Part shown: piece by piece, positions 26,588 through 35,631 of the stretch
Layout of the letters: every line of letters begins with the position of its first letter
How positions within the stretch are numbered: position 1 is the first letter of the stretch
NCBI GenBank assembly: GCA_902570265.1
Contig: CACFXF010000007.1
Location: 1 to 64,000, forward strand
DNA: 64,000 nucleotides
DNA from: an uncultured Alphaproteobacteria bacterium
GTDB lineage: Bacteria > Pseudomonadota > Alphaproteobacteria > Rhodobacterales > Rhodobacteraceae
Reading direction: 5' to 3'
The notes under the pieces: generated by a model
Databases searched by the model: none
The model's input: only the letters and a program-made list of their open reading frames with translations
Told to the model about the DNA's origin: nothing
Translations under genes and position numbers: made by a program

Positions 26588-27656
26588 CTAGTGCCCAACT
26601 TAATTTATTTTTTTGTGCATCTTGAATAAAGTTTTCAATTTGATCGTCAGTTTTTACTATTTTTTTCTCATAGTAATTTTTATACCAATCAATTGTATTA
26701 TTTACTGTTAGATCAATTCCCCAAACTGGATTCCACTTTAATTTATTATATGCCTTAGAACTATCTAACATAAGATATTTAGATTCATAGATTTTTGGTT
26801 TTTCAAATTCAACTTCAATGTCATTCCATCTTTTTTTTACAATATTGACTAATTCTCTTACTGTTATATTCGAATTATATGATGGACCAAAGTTCCAAGG
26901 CTCTGCAAATTCTTTTCGATTTTGAAATAATAACTGTCCCAATAGTAAGTAGCCTGATAAAGGTTCCAAAACATGTTGCCATGGCCTTATACTTTCTGGA
27001 TTCCTTAAAATTAATTTTTCCTTTTCTGATGCTGCTATGGCAATATCTTTAAAAATCCTATTTGAGGTCCAGTCACCTCCTCCCAAAACATTTCCAGCTC
27101 TAGCTGACGCTATTAGTAATCCAGTATTATCTTCTTTAAAAAAAGAATTTTTGTAACTTTCAGTAACAAGTTCTGTACATGCTTTTGATGCACTGTAGGG
27201 ATCATAACCTCCTAATTCATCAGTTTCCCTATATCCATAAATACACTCTTTATTTTTATAACACTTATCAGTAGTTATTATGATGACCGCTTTTACAGAG
27301 TCTATATATCTAGCAGTTTCAAGTATATTAGCTGTACCTATAACATTAGTAGTGAAGGTTTCTAAAGGTTCTTTATAACTTTCAATTACTAAAGGTTGAG
27401 CAGCTAAATGAAAAATGATCTCTGGCTCAATTTTAGTAATGAAATCTCTGACAGAATTGAGGTCCTGTATATTATTTATATGAGAATTTACTTTAGGATT
27501 TGATAAGTCAAAGTGATTTGGTTCAGTACTTGGATTAAGTGAGTAACCAAAAACTTCTGCACCTAAATGGTTCAACCATTTACACAGCCAGCTTCCTTTG
27601 AAGCCTGTGTGACCAGTTACCAAGACACGTTTATTTCTATAAACTCCACCGAACAA
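26577..27656 (-). CDS. rfbG: CDP-glucose 4,6-dehydratase
   Basis: The 359-residue extended SDR enzyme starts with VLVTGHTGFKGSWLCKWL (NAD-binding, about residues 10-27), the version typical of CDP-glucose dehydratases. It also carries the catalytic YSASK (about residue 151) preceded by GYRETDELGGYDP. It makes CDP-4-keto-6-deoxyglucose, the entry to CDP-linked deoxy sugars. It leads the cassette with an epimerase and a C-methyltransferase. The usual partner glucose-1-phosphate cytidylyltransferase (rfbF), commonly just upstream, is missing here. The upstream neighbour is instead a divergent truncated gene close to a rearrangement. Confidence 0.9.
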   Translation of the reverse strand: MFGGVYRNKRVLVTGHTGFKGSWLCKWLNHLGAEVFGYSLNPSTEPNHFDLSNPKVNSHINNIQDLNSVRDFITKIEPEIIFHLAAQPLVIESYKEPLETFTTNVIGTANILETARYIDSVKAVIIITTDKCYKNKECIYGYRETDELGGYDPYSASKACTELVTESYKNSFFKEDNTGLLIASARAGNVLGGGDWTSNRIFKDIAIAASEKEKLILRNPESIRPWQHVLEPLSGYLLLGQLLFQNRKEFAEPWNFGPSYNSNITVRELVNIVKKRWNDIEVEFEKPKIYESKYLMLDSSKAYNKLKWNPVWGIDLTVNNTIDWYKNYYEKKIVKTDDQIENFIQDAQKNKLSWALDVT

Positions 27657-27838
27657 TAGTTATCCCTTAAATTGTTATGGTTTATTTATATTGTTTTTTG
27701 ATTATGACGATGCAACAAAAGTGCCAAGAATAAAGACCATTACCATACTATGAATGTAAATTTTATATCATTAAAAAATAAACCATTAGTTTGTTGGAAT
27801 TATTACACAATTGTTTATTTCATAAGTTTATATAGAGT

Positions 27839-28534
27839 GTGATTATGGATAATAGTTGGTTAGAAAAAGCAGCATCAAGATATGAAATCTGTAATTATAA
27901 AACTTTGAATTGGATTCTTTCAAGATCACCACTAATTGAAGGCTTCTTAAATACCAAAGTAAATTCTATAACTGGAATTTCTTACACTAATAATTCTGGA
28001 ACAAGAGGACCAAAATTTATATATGGTTGGATACAAGGAAGAGGGTTGGAGGCACTAGTAACATTTGCAGAATATTATAAAGATAAAAATTATTTCTTTT
28101 CCAAAAAAATTCTGAAGCGTGCAGAAATACTCTATTACTCATTGAAAAAACTTTATTTTAGAGATGAGCATATATTTTTTCTTTATGACCAAGATTTAAA
28201 AGCCATAAGAAATTCAAATAAAGTAATAAATTTTCAAACAAATGAAAAAGGCATATTTACATACTCAGATGCATTTGCAGCAAAAGGACTATTTGCAGCC
28301 TCAAGGATTTTCGAGCCAAGTAATTCAAAGTTTTTCGAACAATATATTTTTGACATCATTAATGCAGTTGAGAATAATTTTTTTCAAATGGATGAAACAG
28401 TTGAAATTAATTTAAAAAAATACGAGAATATTTCAGAAAAGATCCTTAGAAAAAATTTAATCGATTTCTTGAGAGAAGTTACTCCAATTATTCTCCAATC
28501 CCCACCAGATTTTTCCAAGACTTTATCTGTATAA
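27839..28534 (+). pseudogene. C-terminally truncated AGE-like (N-acylglucosamine 2-epimerase) gene with foreign tail
   Basis: The first 190 residues look like the start of an alpha/alpha-barrel sugar epimerase or isomerase, with YGWIQGRGLEALVTFAEYY (about residues 62-80) and AAKGLFAASRIFE later. The AGE assignment is moderate. At base 28410 the frame runs into a 79-bp inverted copy of part of uxuA, so residues 191-217 are the UxuA segment LKKYENISEKILRKNLID and its continuation. The remaining residues are antisense uxuB. The real gene would be about twice as long, so this is a broken gene or an assembly junction. It starts at GTG 27839 or ATG 27845. Confidence 0.6.
28410..28488 (+). repeat. 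79-bp inverted repeat, misplaced copy of a uxuA segment
   Basis: These 79 bases are the exact reverse complement of 29191-29269, inside uxuA. The copy here joins two truncated genes. The right end of the copy (ATTGGAGTAACTTCT on the minus strand) also fits the natural uxuB codons for IGVTS, so the two sources share a microhomology of about 15 bases. The left end joins through an A/T-rich stretch. Confidence 0.9.
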
Positions 28535-28662
28535 TAAGCTTGATGCGCTTTATGAAATGATCCCACTCCTAAATGAACTATTCCAATACCAAAACTACTT
28601 GGATTATATCTTGGACGATTAATATTTGATAAATCACTTAAATTCCTAAGGCGTTTAGTCAT
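28475..28662 (-). pseudogene. uxuB: 5' fragment of a mannitol-dehydrogenase/fructuronate-reductase family gene
   Basis: The first 63 residues read like the start of UxuB or another polyol dehydrogenase of this family: GIVHLGVGSFHKAHQAYYT (about residues 27-45) is the NAD-binding and start-of-domain motif, then SGGDWRIIGVTS. After that codon the sequence becomes the inverted uxuA copy and the remaining 400 or so residues are missing. The start overlaps the uxuA stop as ATGA, so it was translated together with uxuA. D-fructuronate reductase is the natural operon partner of mannonate dehydratase. The open frame itself continues to base 28384 with foreign sequence. Confidence 0.8.
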
Positions 28663-29873
28663 TCCTTATCCTCAAACTGTTTTGATAATGCAGTTGATAT
28701 ACCTCTGAGCTCAGCCAACCCTTTTAACCGACCAATAGCAGGGTAACCAGGTTTAGAATACCTCTGCAGATCGTCTAATATATTCTGCCCATGATCTGGA
28801 CGAAATGGAATTGACCAGTCCTCTCGTCCATGTTTGCGACGACGATTTTCTTCTTTTAAAATAGCGCTTATAAGAGATACCATGTCAGTACTTCCATTTA
28901 AATGTTCCGCTTCATAGAAAGAGTTTGGAATGTTATCAGTTTCTCTTTTTACATTTCTTAAATGTAAAAAATGGACACGATCTCCTAGCCGTGACATCAT
29001 ACCTGTTATATCATTATCTTTTCTGACACCAAGAGAACCAGAACAAAGTGTAATCCCATTAGCTTGTATTGGTATCTCATCCATAATTATTCTATAGTCT
29101 GATTCAGTTGACATAATCCGTGGTAATCCTAGTAAAGAAAATGGTGGATCATCAGGATGACAGCATAATCTAACACCTAGATCTTGAGCTATTGGAGTAA
29201 CTTCTCTCAAGAAATCGATTAAATTTTTTCTAAGGATCTTTTCTGAAATATTCTCGTATTTTTTTAAATGATTTTTGACGTCTCCAAGAGAAAATTTTTC
29301 TGCTGCACCTGGTAGTCCAGAAACTATATTCGATGTCAAATTTTCTTTTTGTTTTTTACTCATATTCTCAAATCTTTTTTTAGCTGAAACCTGTAGCCCT
29401 TTAGAATAATCTTTAAGAGCCCCATTTCTCTTCAATAAAAAGACATCAAAAACAACAAAATCTATTAAGTCAAAACGCATACAAGTACCCCCATTTGGTA
29501 ACTTACTGGCAAGCTCTGTACGTGTCCAATCTAGAATTGGCATAAAATTATAACAAATAGTATAAATACCAGCGGCAGCTAAATTCTCCATACTTAAACA
29601 AAAATTTTTAATATGATTACGCCAATCTCCTGATTGACGTTTTATATCCTCACTTACTGGCAAACTTTCAACTACAGCCCATTGTAAATCAACTTCTATA
29701 TTTTCCTTAGATTTTAAAATCTCCTTTTTCCTATTAGATATTTCTTTTTCTGACCAAATTACACCTGCCGAAAGGTGATGTAGAGATGTGACAACTCCTG
29801 AAGCACCAGCTTGTGCAATATCTTGAAGACTTACTGGATCATCGGGCCCGAACCATCTCCAAGTTTCTTTCAT
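28659..29873 (-). CDS. uxuA: Mannonate dehydratase
   Basis: The 404-residue enzyme is complete and of normal length. It starts MKETWRWFGPDDPVSLQDI, the standard UxuA N-terminus. It carries the metal-site features RLCCHPDDPP (about residues 228-237), the LCSGSLG loop and the C-terminal FRPDHG, where His, Cys, Asp and His ligate the divalent metal. It dehydrates D-mannonate to 2-keto-3-deoxygluconate in hexuronate catabolism. It is coupled by ATGA to the uxuB fragment. Bases 29191-29269 within it are duplicated in inverted form at 28410-28488, but this copy is intact. Confidence 0.93.
   Translation of the reverse strand: MKETWRWFGPDDPVSLQDIAQAGASGVVTSLHHLSAGVIWSEKEISNRKKEILKSKENIEVDLQWAVVESLPVSEDIKRQSGDWRNHIKNFCLSMENLAAAGIYTICYNFMPILDWTRTELASKLPNGGTCMRFDLIDFVVFDVFLLKRNGALKDYSKGLQVSAKKRFENMSKKQKENLTSNIVSGLPGAAEKFSLGDVKNHLKKYENISEKILRKNLIDFLREVTPIAQDLGVRLCCHPDDPPFSLLGLPRIMSTESDYRIIMDEIPIQANGITLCSGSLGVRKDNDITGMMSRLGDRVHFLHLRNVKRETDNIPNSFYEAEHLNGSTDMVSLISAILKEENRRRKHGREDWSIPFRPDHGQNILDDLQRYSKPGYPAIGRLKGLAELRGISTALSKQFEDKE
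29191..29269 (-). repeat. 79-bp inverted repeat, native copy inside uxuA
   Basis: This is the original of the segment found inverted at 28410-28488. It encodes UxuA residues in the KYENISEKILRKN region in the proper frame and position, so it is the source. The two copies are separated by 702 bases. Confidence 0.9.
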
Positions 29874-30099
29874 AATGAAATCCTTTATTGCGATTTTGTA
29901 TTTTAAGATTTTTATAAATATTTCAAAAATATACTACTTCAAATAAAAAAATTTTAATCCATTCCTCTAAAGAGATAGTTATGTTTTTATTTAACAAAAA
30001 CTTTTTTATATAGCAAAAGTTTTAATTACCTCTTGAAACTTTCTTACTTGTATTAAACGAATTAGATATCTTCTTTAATTCTTTTAAATGACGAAAAAA

Positions 30100-30495
30100 C
30101 TATTTTTGTGCAATAACTTCTATCTCTACTAAGAATTCAGGCTTATTAAATCCAGAAACAATTAATAAAGTGGATGCTGGTTTAATTTTTATATCTAAAA
30201 AAAAATCATCTCTAACTTTCATATACTCAGTGATGTTTTCTCTATTAGTTAAAAAAGCATTAACTCTAAGTATGTGTGTTTTATTAAATTTAGCCTCATC
30301 AAGTATTTCATTTATGTTATTAAAGCAAAGCTTTGCCTGTTCTCCAATTGTTTTTGGTATCTTACCAACTCTATCAATACCCAGCTGACCAGAAGTAACT
30401 AATAGTCCAGTTTTTTTATTAAGTACTGCAAGAGAATATTCGCCAAATGGTTTATGTATTTTTTCCGAAGTTATAGGAATTTTTTTATCAATCAA
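30100..30495 (-). CDS. RidA family protein (YjgF/YER057c/UK114)
   Basis: The 131-residue protein has the RidA fold features. GLLVTSGQLGID (about residues 30-41) comes first, then the AKLCFNNINEILDEA helix, and the Arg of HILRVNAFLTN in the position that binds imine or enamine carboxylates. The ending PEFLVEIEVIAQK matches the usual VEIE(A/V)IA end. RidA proteins hydrolyse reactive enamines and imines released by PLP or amine-oxidising enzymes. It is the last gene of the minus-strand cluster with amidohydrolase and creatininase genes, where clearing a reactive nitrogen intermediate makes sense. Confidence 0.88.
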   Translation of the reverse strand: MIDKKIPITSEKIHKPFGEYSLAVLNKKTGLLVTSGQLGIDRVGKIPKTIGEQAKLCFNNINEILDEAKFNKTHILRVNAFLTNRENITEYMKVRDDFFLDIKIKPASTLLIVSGFNKPEFLVEIEVIAQK

Positions 30496-30519
30496 CTTAA
30501 TTATCTCTCAAAAGTTTAT

Positions 30520-31116
30520 TTAATAAATATTAGAAAAAAAATCCTCTACTTTTTTTAGAAATTTTTTTCGATCAAAATTTGTGGAATGATTCATATCATA
30601 AAGTTGCAACCACTTTAAAGTACATTTTCTACTAAATAAAACTTTGTATCCCTTAAAAAGCATACTCTTTGCAGGATTTCCTATTAACCAAAGCCACCAT
30701 CTTGGAGATCCTGAAGTAGTAATAACAAAAAAATTTTTAATGTTTGTTAACTTTCCAATGGCTCTCCTATTTTTAGCACTAGGTATTTCGAATGCAATAT
30801 CTGGAAGCCAAACTCTTTCAAGCCATCCTTTTAATAAAGCAGGAGGACCGTACATCCATGTTGGGAAAATAAATATTAAACCTTCGGCCCACTGCAAGTC
30901 ATCAACATGCTGTTTAACATTTTTGATAATTTGTTGAGTATCATCTAAATAGACATTCCATTCATTCTTACTTAAAACTGGATTGAAGTCTATCCTGTAT
31001 AAGTCTAACAATCTTATCTGATGATTTGATTTTTGAAGAGTTTTACAAACGAGATTATTCAGGGCAGCACTGAAGCTTTCTTCACTTGGATGGCAAAAAA
31101 CAACCAAAAAACGCAT
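30520..31116 (-). CDS. Flavodoxin-fold NAD(P)H dehydrogenase (quinone) / KefF-MdaB-like
   Basis: The 198-residue protein begins VVFCHPSEESFSAAL (about residues 5-19), the FMN/FAD phosphate-binding start of the NQO1/KefF group. It also has the FPTWMYGPPALLKGWLERVW segment near residue 105-124 that packs on the flavin. It would transfer two electrons from NAD(P)H to a quinone or other acceptor. It sits between RidA and a binding-protein gene, 15 bases downstream of the latter. It may reduce an intermediate of the same pathway or limit oxidative damage. Confidence 0.85.
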   Translation of the reverse strand: MRFLVVFCHPSEESFSAALNNLVCKTLQKSNHQIRLLDLYRIDFNPVLSKNEWNVYLDDTQQIIKNVKQHVDDLQWAEGLIFIFPTWMYGPPALLKGWLERVWLPDIAFEIPSAKNRRAIGKLTNIKNFFVITTSGSPRWWLWLIGNPAKSMLFKGYKVLFSRKCTLKWLQLYDMNHSTNFDRKKFLKKVEDFFSNIY

Positions 31117-31131
31117 TGCCCTGAATAATTT

Positions 31132-32136
31132 TTATTTTAATTTAGCCTTAATATCTAGTCCGTGACCTCTATTAACAAATTGGTCAGTTGCTACCTTACT
31201 AATATCAACAGATCCTTTTTCAATTATTCCAGAATCGATAGCAAGTTTATGAAATGCCTTTACACGATCCATGTCTATGGAGCCTATACCTTTTGTCAAT
31301 GCATCACCAACATCTATTATCCCAAGCTTTTCAAATTGTTTCATTTCTTTATCAAGCTTTTCTTTAGTCATTTCAGGATTATCTTTCATAATCAATTCGT
31401 AAGCTGCTGTTCGGTTTCCATAAAGAAAATTATACCAGCCTTCAATAGATGCATTAACAAATCTTTGAATTAAGTCAGGATTATTTTTCACCATTTCAGA
31501 TCTTGCTTCTATTGTAGTCGAATACGTAGTCCATCCTTGATCTGCCAATAAAAAAGTCTTTGGTGTTGCTCCAGCAGCTGCAGCATAAATAGGTTCAGCG
31601 GTACCATAAGCCTGTTGAACCATTTTTTTGTCACTAAGAAACTGTGCTATATTATACCCATATGGTTTGACCTGCTCATCCCTAAATCCATGTGCATTAA
31701 CCATCCACTTCCAGTAGCTAAACTGACCATCTTTTGAAACCAGAATGGTAGGTGCAGTAGTAAGGTCACTGAAACTAGAATAACTTCCTTCATGGATTAA
31801 CATTGCCTGAGGGTCCTTTTGAAAAAAAGCGGCTACTACCATAGTAGGGATCCCATTTCTAACATTATCAAAAGAAAGAAGTAAATTTCCTGTCATTAAG
31901 AAATCTAGTTTCTTAGCAATAAGCATAGGCCTATTGTTCATCTGAGGACCACCCATTGAAATCTCAACGTCTAGTCCATACTTTTCATAAGTTCCGTCAG
32001 CGATTGCTTGGTAGAAACCACCATGTCCACCTTGAGCCAACCAATTAGTACCAAAAACAACTTTATCTGCTGCTTGCACAATCTGAAAACTAAATAATGA
32101 AACCAATGTTAAAACTGTAAAAAAAACTTTTTTCAA
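31132..32136 (-). CDS. ABC transporter substrate-binding protein, NMT1/SsuA type
   Basis: The 334-residue product has a signal peptide (to about QAADK, residue 22-25). It carries the NMT1 fold pattern VFGTNWLAQGGHGGFYQAIA followed by YEKYGLDVEI, typical of binding proteins for pyrimidines, thiamine precursors, sulfonates and similar small molecules. The matching permease (34767-35600) and ATPase (35632-36399) are upstream in the same run, with an FAD oxidase and an amidohydrolase lying between. The insertion of catabolic genes inside the transporter suggests these enzymes act on the imported compound. Periplasmic. Confidence 0.87.
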   Translation of the reverse strand: MKKVFFTVLTLVSLFSFQIVQAADKVVFGTNWLAQGGHGGFYQAIADGTYEKYGLDVEISMGGPQMNNRPMLIAKKLDFLMTGNLLLSFDNVRNGIPTMVVAAFFQKDPQAMLIHEGSYSSFSDLTTAPTILVSKDGQFSYWKWMVNAHGFRDEQVKPYGYNIAQFLSDKKMVQQAYGTAEPIYAAAAGATPKTFLLADQGWTTYSTTIEARSEMVKNNPDLIQRFVNASIEGWYNFLYGNRTAAYELIMKDNPEMTKEKLDKEMKQFEKLGIIDVGDALTKGIGSIDMDRVKAFHKLAIDSGIIEKGSVDISKVATDQFVNRGHGLDIKAKLK

Positions 32137-32163
32137 GATTTCCTCCCTATTTTGAAAATAAAT

Positions 32164-33528
32164 TTAATTTTTTTTGGCCATTTCCTTATGCCATCCTCTT
32201 GTTTTTCCCGGATTCATTAAACCATAAGGGTCAGCCTTCTTCTTAAAATCAATCTGATTATTATCAATTTCCTTCATACCTCCATCCTCAATAGTATAAA
32301 CATGTGGATCATAAATTGTACAGCCATCTTTATTTTCAAGTTCATGGATTAATTTGTACATCTCTTGACGTCCCCTACTTTTTACTAGTGGAAGTGCAAA
32401 AATTTGTACATTTCCACCCATTCGAGCCATTTCATGATGCCAATATATTTCTTCTCCATAACGTTCCATTTGCTTTAAAACCAAATCAGGATTAAATGGT
32501 TGAGGATATGCTACCTGTAAATAAGTCCAACTTTTATCAACTTTGAGAGCTTGTAGAGTTGTGTGATTCCATCCGAACTCATAGGCTGGTTGCAAACCAT
32601 TCGGTTTTAATTCCTGCTCTCTAAATGCAAATGAAATTTTTCCGTTTTTAGAACTAACAAAACTTTTGAATTTATTAAATTCTTCTGGAGCTACCATTGA
32701 AAACACAGCATCACAGTGATTAGGAAATAATTTGCCAAGTTTAGTATAAAACTTTGAAAACCTCCTTTCAACAACAGTAAGTAAATAACAATCAAGAGAA
32801 TTTTCTTGCGCTGAAATAGAAAAATTTAGAGCTTGGTCATAACCATTAAATAGAACTGCACAATGAATCCAATCCCTTGATTTTGACAAAGAGAGTTCCA
32901 TTTCAAGCACTATTCCATTGGTTCCATATGCATGTTGTACTTTTTGAATCTCATCATCATATAACTCAATAATTTTCGGGTGCTTTTCAACTGTTAATAC
33001 TTTTAAATAAGTTATATTACCAGGATCCCTTAGCATCCCATTTCTTAAAGACCCACATCCTCCCGAACCACCAGATAAAAAGCCTCCAATTGTTGCCGTT
33101 AGTCTAGTCGAAGGATACATTAACAACTCTAGACCTTTTTCTCGAGCAGCGTCATCCAATCTAGAAATTCTAATTCCGGCTTCAGTTAAAACTGATTTTT
33201 TTTTGAATTTTATTATTTTATTAAGTTTTGTGGTGATCATTATAACTCCCCCTTCTAGAGGGACACACTGACCATAATTACCTGTGCCACCTCCACGAAT
33301 TGTAAGAGGAATTTTATGTTTAGCTACTGCTGCTGCAATCTTCATAACTTCTGTTTGATTTGAAGGAATTACTACTATATCACCAACTTTATCTTCTAAA
33401 ACTTCAGATAAGAGTGGACTATACCAATAGTAATCCTTGGATCTAGATGCAACAAAAGCCTTGTCATCGTAAAAACTGACTCCAGATATATCTCTCTTAA
33501 ATTCGTCCCAATCAATAGTTTTTTTCAT
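32164..33528 (-). CDS. FAD-linked oxidase (PCMH type, GlcD-like)
   Basis: The 454-residue enzyme has a PCMH-type FAD-binding domain, with VVIPSNQTEVMKIAAAVAKH (about residues 52-71), TIRGGGTGNYGQCVPLEGG (about 77-95) and TIGGFLSGGSGGCGSL (about 145-160). These are the diphosphate-binding loops found in glycolate oxidase GlcD, D-lactate dehydrogenase and 4-cresol-type enzymes. The C-terminal part is less typical. It is expected to oxidise a hydroxy acid or related alcohol. It lies between the binding protein and the amidohydrolase. Its substrate is unknown. Confidence 0.82.
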   Translation of the reverse strand: MKKTIDWDEFKRDISGVSFYDDKAFVASRSKDYYWYSPLLSEVLEDKVGDIVVIPSNQTEVMKIAAAVAKHKIPLTIRGGGTGNYGQCVPLEGGVIMITTKLNKIIKFKKKSVLTEAGIRISRLDDAAREKGLELLMYPSTRLTATIGGFLSGGSGGCGSLRNGMLRDPGNITYLKVLTVEKHPKIIELYDDEIQKVQHAYGTNGIVLEMELSLSKSRDWIHCAVLFNGYDQALNFSISAQENSLDCYLLTVVERRFSKFYTKLGKLFPNHCDAVFSMVAPEEFNKFKSFVSSKNGKISFAFREQELKPNGLQPAYEFGWNHTTLQALKVDKSWTYLQVAYPQPFNPDLVLKQMERYGEEIYWHHEMARMGGNVQIFALPLVKSRGRQEMYKLIHELENKDGCTIYDPHVYTIEDGGMKEIDNNQIDFKKKADPYGLMNPGKTRGWHKEMAKKN

Positions 33529-33592
33529 TATATATGAAATCTCCCTAATATTTCATTATCTTAATTTTTTTCCTAAAGATATTTTAATAATA

Positions 33593-34795
33593 CTACTTAA
33601 TAAATCTACCCTTTTGCCAAATCTCAAATTTATATTCAGTTTTGTTTATAAGCTCATCTAAAGAGTTAGCCTGATACCACAAGAAATTGGCCTCTGAACC
33701 TTTATTTATATTATTTTCAGCACCCATCCAATTTACCGGAATGGAACTTATACTATCAAACCAAAGCCTCTCATCTAGCTGAGCAGCTAATACGGCGATA
33801 CTAAAGTTTGAGATTTGGTTATAATTCCCGAATGGGTAGAAAGCATCCTCACAATTATCTGAGGCTATCATTATTGGTATACCTTCATCCTTAGCCTCCA
33901 TTATAGGGGCAAGTCCTCTGTATCTTGGTGTTTTACCTATAGCATTATCTTGCAACCAAAGATTAGTTGTTGGTAGACAAGTTAAACCAACTCCTGTTTC
34001 AGCTGCCATTTTAAGAACCGTTGAAACCTTAGAATTTTCACGGATTGATAATGAACAACAGTGACTGCATAAAACTCGATTTTTCATATTAAATTTTTTA
34101 ACTAAATCGATTACGGTATCAAATCCATTTGCCTGTTTGTCTAATCCTTCATCAACATGAAAATCAAGCTCGATGTCATTTGTTTTAGCTGCCTCAAATA
34201 CCAATTTTAGTTTTTCTCTTAATCTAAAATTACGAAAAATAAATCCCCCTAATATTGCATTGTCAGCTTTAACTATTTTAGCTATTTTTTTTACTTCTTC
34301 AGCTAACATGTCTAAAGGACAAAGGGATGCTAACTGAATTTCTATTTTCCCTCTCCACTCTACTCTAAGCTCCTTAATCACATGCCAGGCTATTGGCACC
34401 TCTGGAGTTGTCCAATCAATATGAGTACGGATAAAGCCAGTACCTTGTTCCCAAGCAATATTTAAGGCTTTTGATGCTCTATTGTATATATCATTTTCGT
34501 TCCAATTAACTTTGTCTTTTTCCATTAAATCAATAGCTTCAAATAGTGTTCCAGCTCTTTTCCCTATTCTTTTTGCCGTTCCTGTTTTATCTAAATGTAC
34601 ATGAATATCAGCTAGTTTAGGTGTTAATATACCTCCATTATGCTTTAATGATTTTGTAATAGATTCAAATATACCATCTTTAATTGATATATCCCAAAAC
34701 CCTTTTTGGTTTGGTATCCTTACGCCTAAAAATCTAGTATCTTTTTTTGTCAAAAATTCATACTCATTATTTTTCTCTTTTAATCTCACTTTCAT
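33593..34795 (-). CDS. Cytosine-deaminase-like amidohydrolase
   Basis: About 400 residues with all metal-site signatures of the CodA branch of amidohydrolases: DIHVHLDKTGTA, RTHIDW, DFHVDEG (His plus the general acid Glu), CSHCCSL and ASDNCEDAFYPFGN. It would remove an amino group from, or hydrolyse, a pyrimidine, creatinine, hydantoin-like or triazine-like ring. The ATG at 34795 is preferred over an upstream TTG at 34813. The coding region starts inside the end of the permease gene (29-base overlap), so the two are translated together, a strong hint that the transported molecule is its substrate. Confidence 0.85.
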   Translation of the reverse strand: MKVRLKEKNNEYEFLTKKDTRFLGVRIPNQKGFWDISIKDGIFESITKSLKHNGGILTPKLADIHVHLDKTGTAKRIGKRAGTLFEAIDLMEKDKVNWNENDIYNRASKALNIAWEQGTGFIRTHIDWTTPEVPIAWHVIKELRVEWRGKIEIQLASLCPLDMLAEEVKKIAKIVKADNAILGGFIFRNFRLREKLKLVFEAAKTNDIELDFHVDEGLDKQANGFDTVIDLVKKFNMKNRVLCSHCCSLSIRENSKVSTVLKMAAETGVGLTCLPTTNLWLQDNAIGKTPRYRGLAPIMEAKDEGIPIMIASDNCEDAFYPFGNYNQISNFSIAVLAAQLDERLWFDSISSIPVNWMGAENNINKGSEANFLWYQANSLDELINKTEYKFEIWQKGRFIK

Positions 34796-35600
34796 GCCAA
34801 TGCCCAAGAACAAGATGAGACATAATACTGGTTATTAAAAATATTGAGATGCCTAAAATTGAAACAAGAAATAATGCCGCAAACATTCTAGGAATTTCAA
34901 ACCTAAAACTGGATTCTAATATTCTAGAGGCAAGGCCTGTATTCTGACCTGCGGTTCCAGCGACAAATTCAGCTACCACTGCACCTATAAGTGATAGCCC
35001 TCCAGCTATTTTAAGGGCAGCCATAAAATAAGGTAGTGCTGTTGGTATAAGTAAATATCTTAATCTCTGCCAAGGTGTCGCTCCATATAAGGAAAATAGA
35101 TCCCTTAGATTATGATCAGCACTTCTCAAACCTATGACTGTATTTGAAAGAATCGGAAAAAAAGCCACTATCCAAGCACAAATTAATAAAGCTGCAAATG
35201 TACTGTTTACGTAAATTAATATTAAAGGGGCAATTGCTATAACTGGAGTAACTTGAAGGATTACAGCAAATGGAAACAAGCTAATCTCTATAGTACGTGA
35301 TAGAGCAAATATAAACCCCAAAAAAACTCCACCTATAATAGCTAATATCAGTGAAAAAAAAGTTAGTTTGACTGTAAAAAACATTGCTTTAATCAGTGAA
35401 GGACCATCTGATAATAGAGTAGAAAAAATCTTAGTTGGTGCAGGTATTAAATAATGAGGTACTTCATAATATCTTACTAAGAGCTCCCAAATCAAAATTG
35501 CTAAAGTTATAGTAAAGATGGGCATGATCCATTTGAGGCGATTTTTCCATAGTTCTTCACCATCTAATTCTTTACTTACTTTTTTTCTCTTTTTTATCAT
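34767..35600 (-). CDS. ABC transporter permease, SsuC/TauC/ThiX type
   Basis: The 277-residue membrane protein has about six hydrophobic helices and the EAA-type loop FSLYGATPWQRLRYLLIPTA (about residues 167-186), where the Gly and following residues contact the ATPase. It matches permeases for nitrate, sulfonate, taurine and pyrimidine-precursor uptake that work with NMT1-type binding proteins. Its 3' end overlaps the amidohydrolase gene. It is 31 bases downstream of the ATPase gene. It is present once, so a homodimer is expected. Confidence 0.88.
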   Translation of the reverse strand: MIKKRKKVSKELDGEELWKNRLKWIMPIFTITLAILIWELLVRYYEVPHYLIPAPTKIFSTLLSDGPSLIKAMFFTVKLTFFSLILAIIGGVFLGFIFALSRTIEISLFPFAVILQVTPVIAIAPLILIYVNSTFAALLICAWIVAFFPILSNTVIGLRSADHNLRDLFSLYGATPWQRLRYLLIPTALPYFMAALKIAGGLSLIGAVVAEFVAGTAGQNTGLASRILESSFRFEIPRMFAALFLVSILGISIFLITSIMSHLVLGHWHESEIKREK

Positions 35601-35631
35601 ATTTAATTCTTAAATTATTTAATTAATTTTA

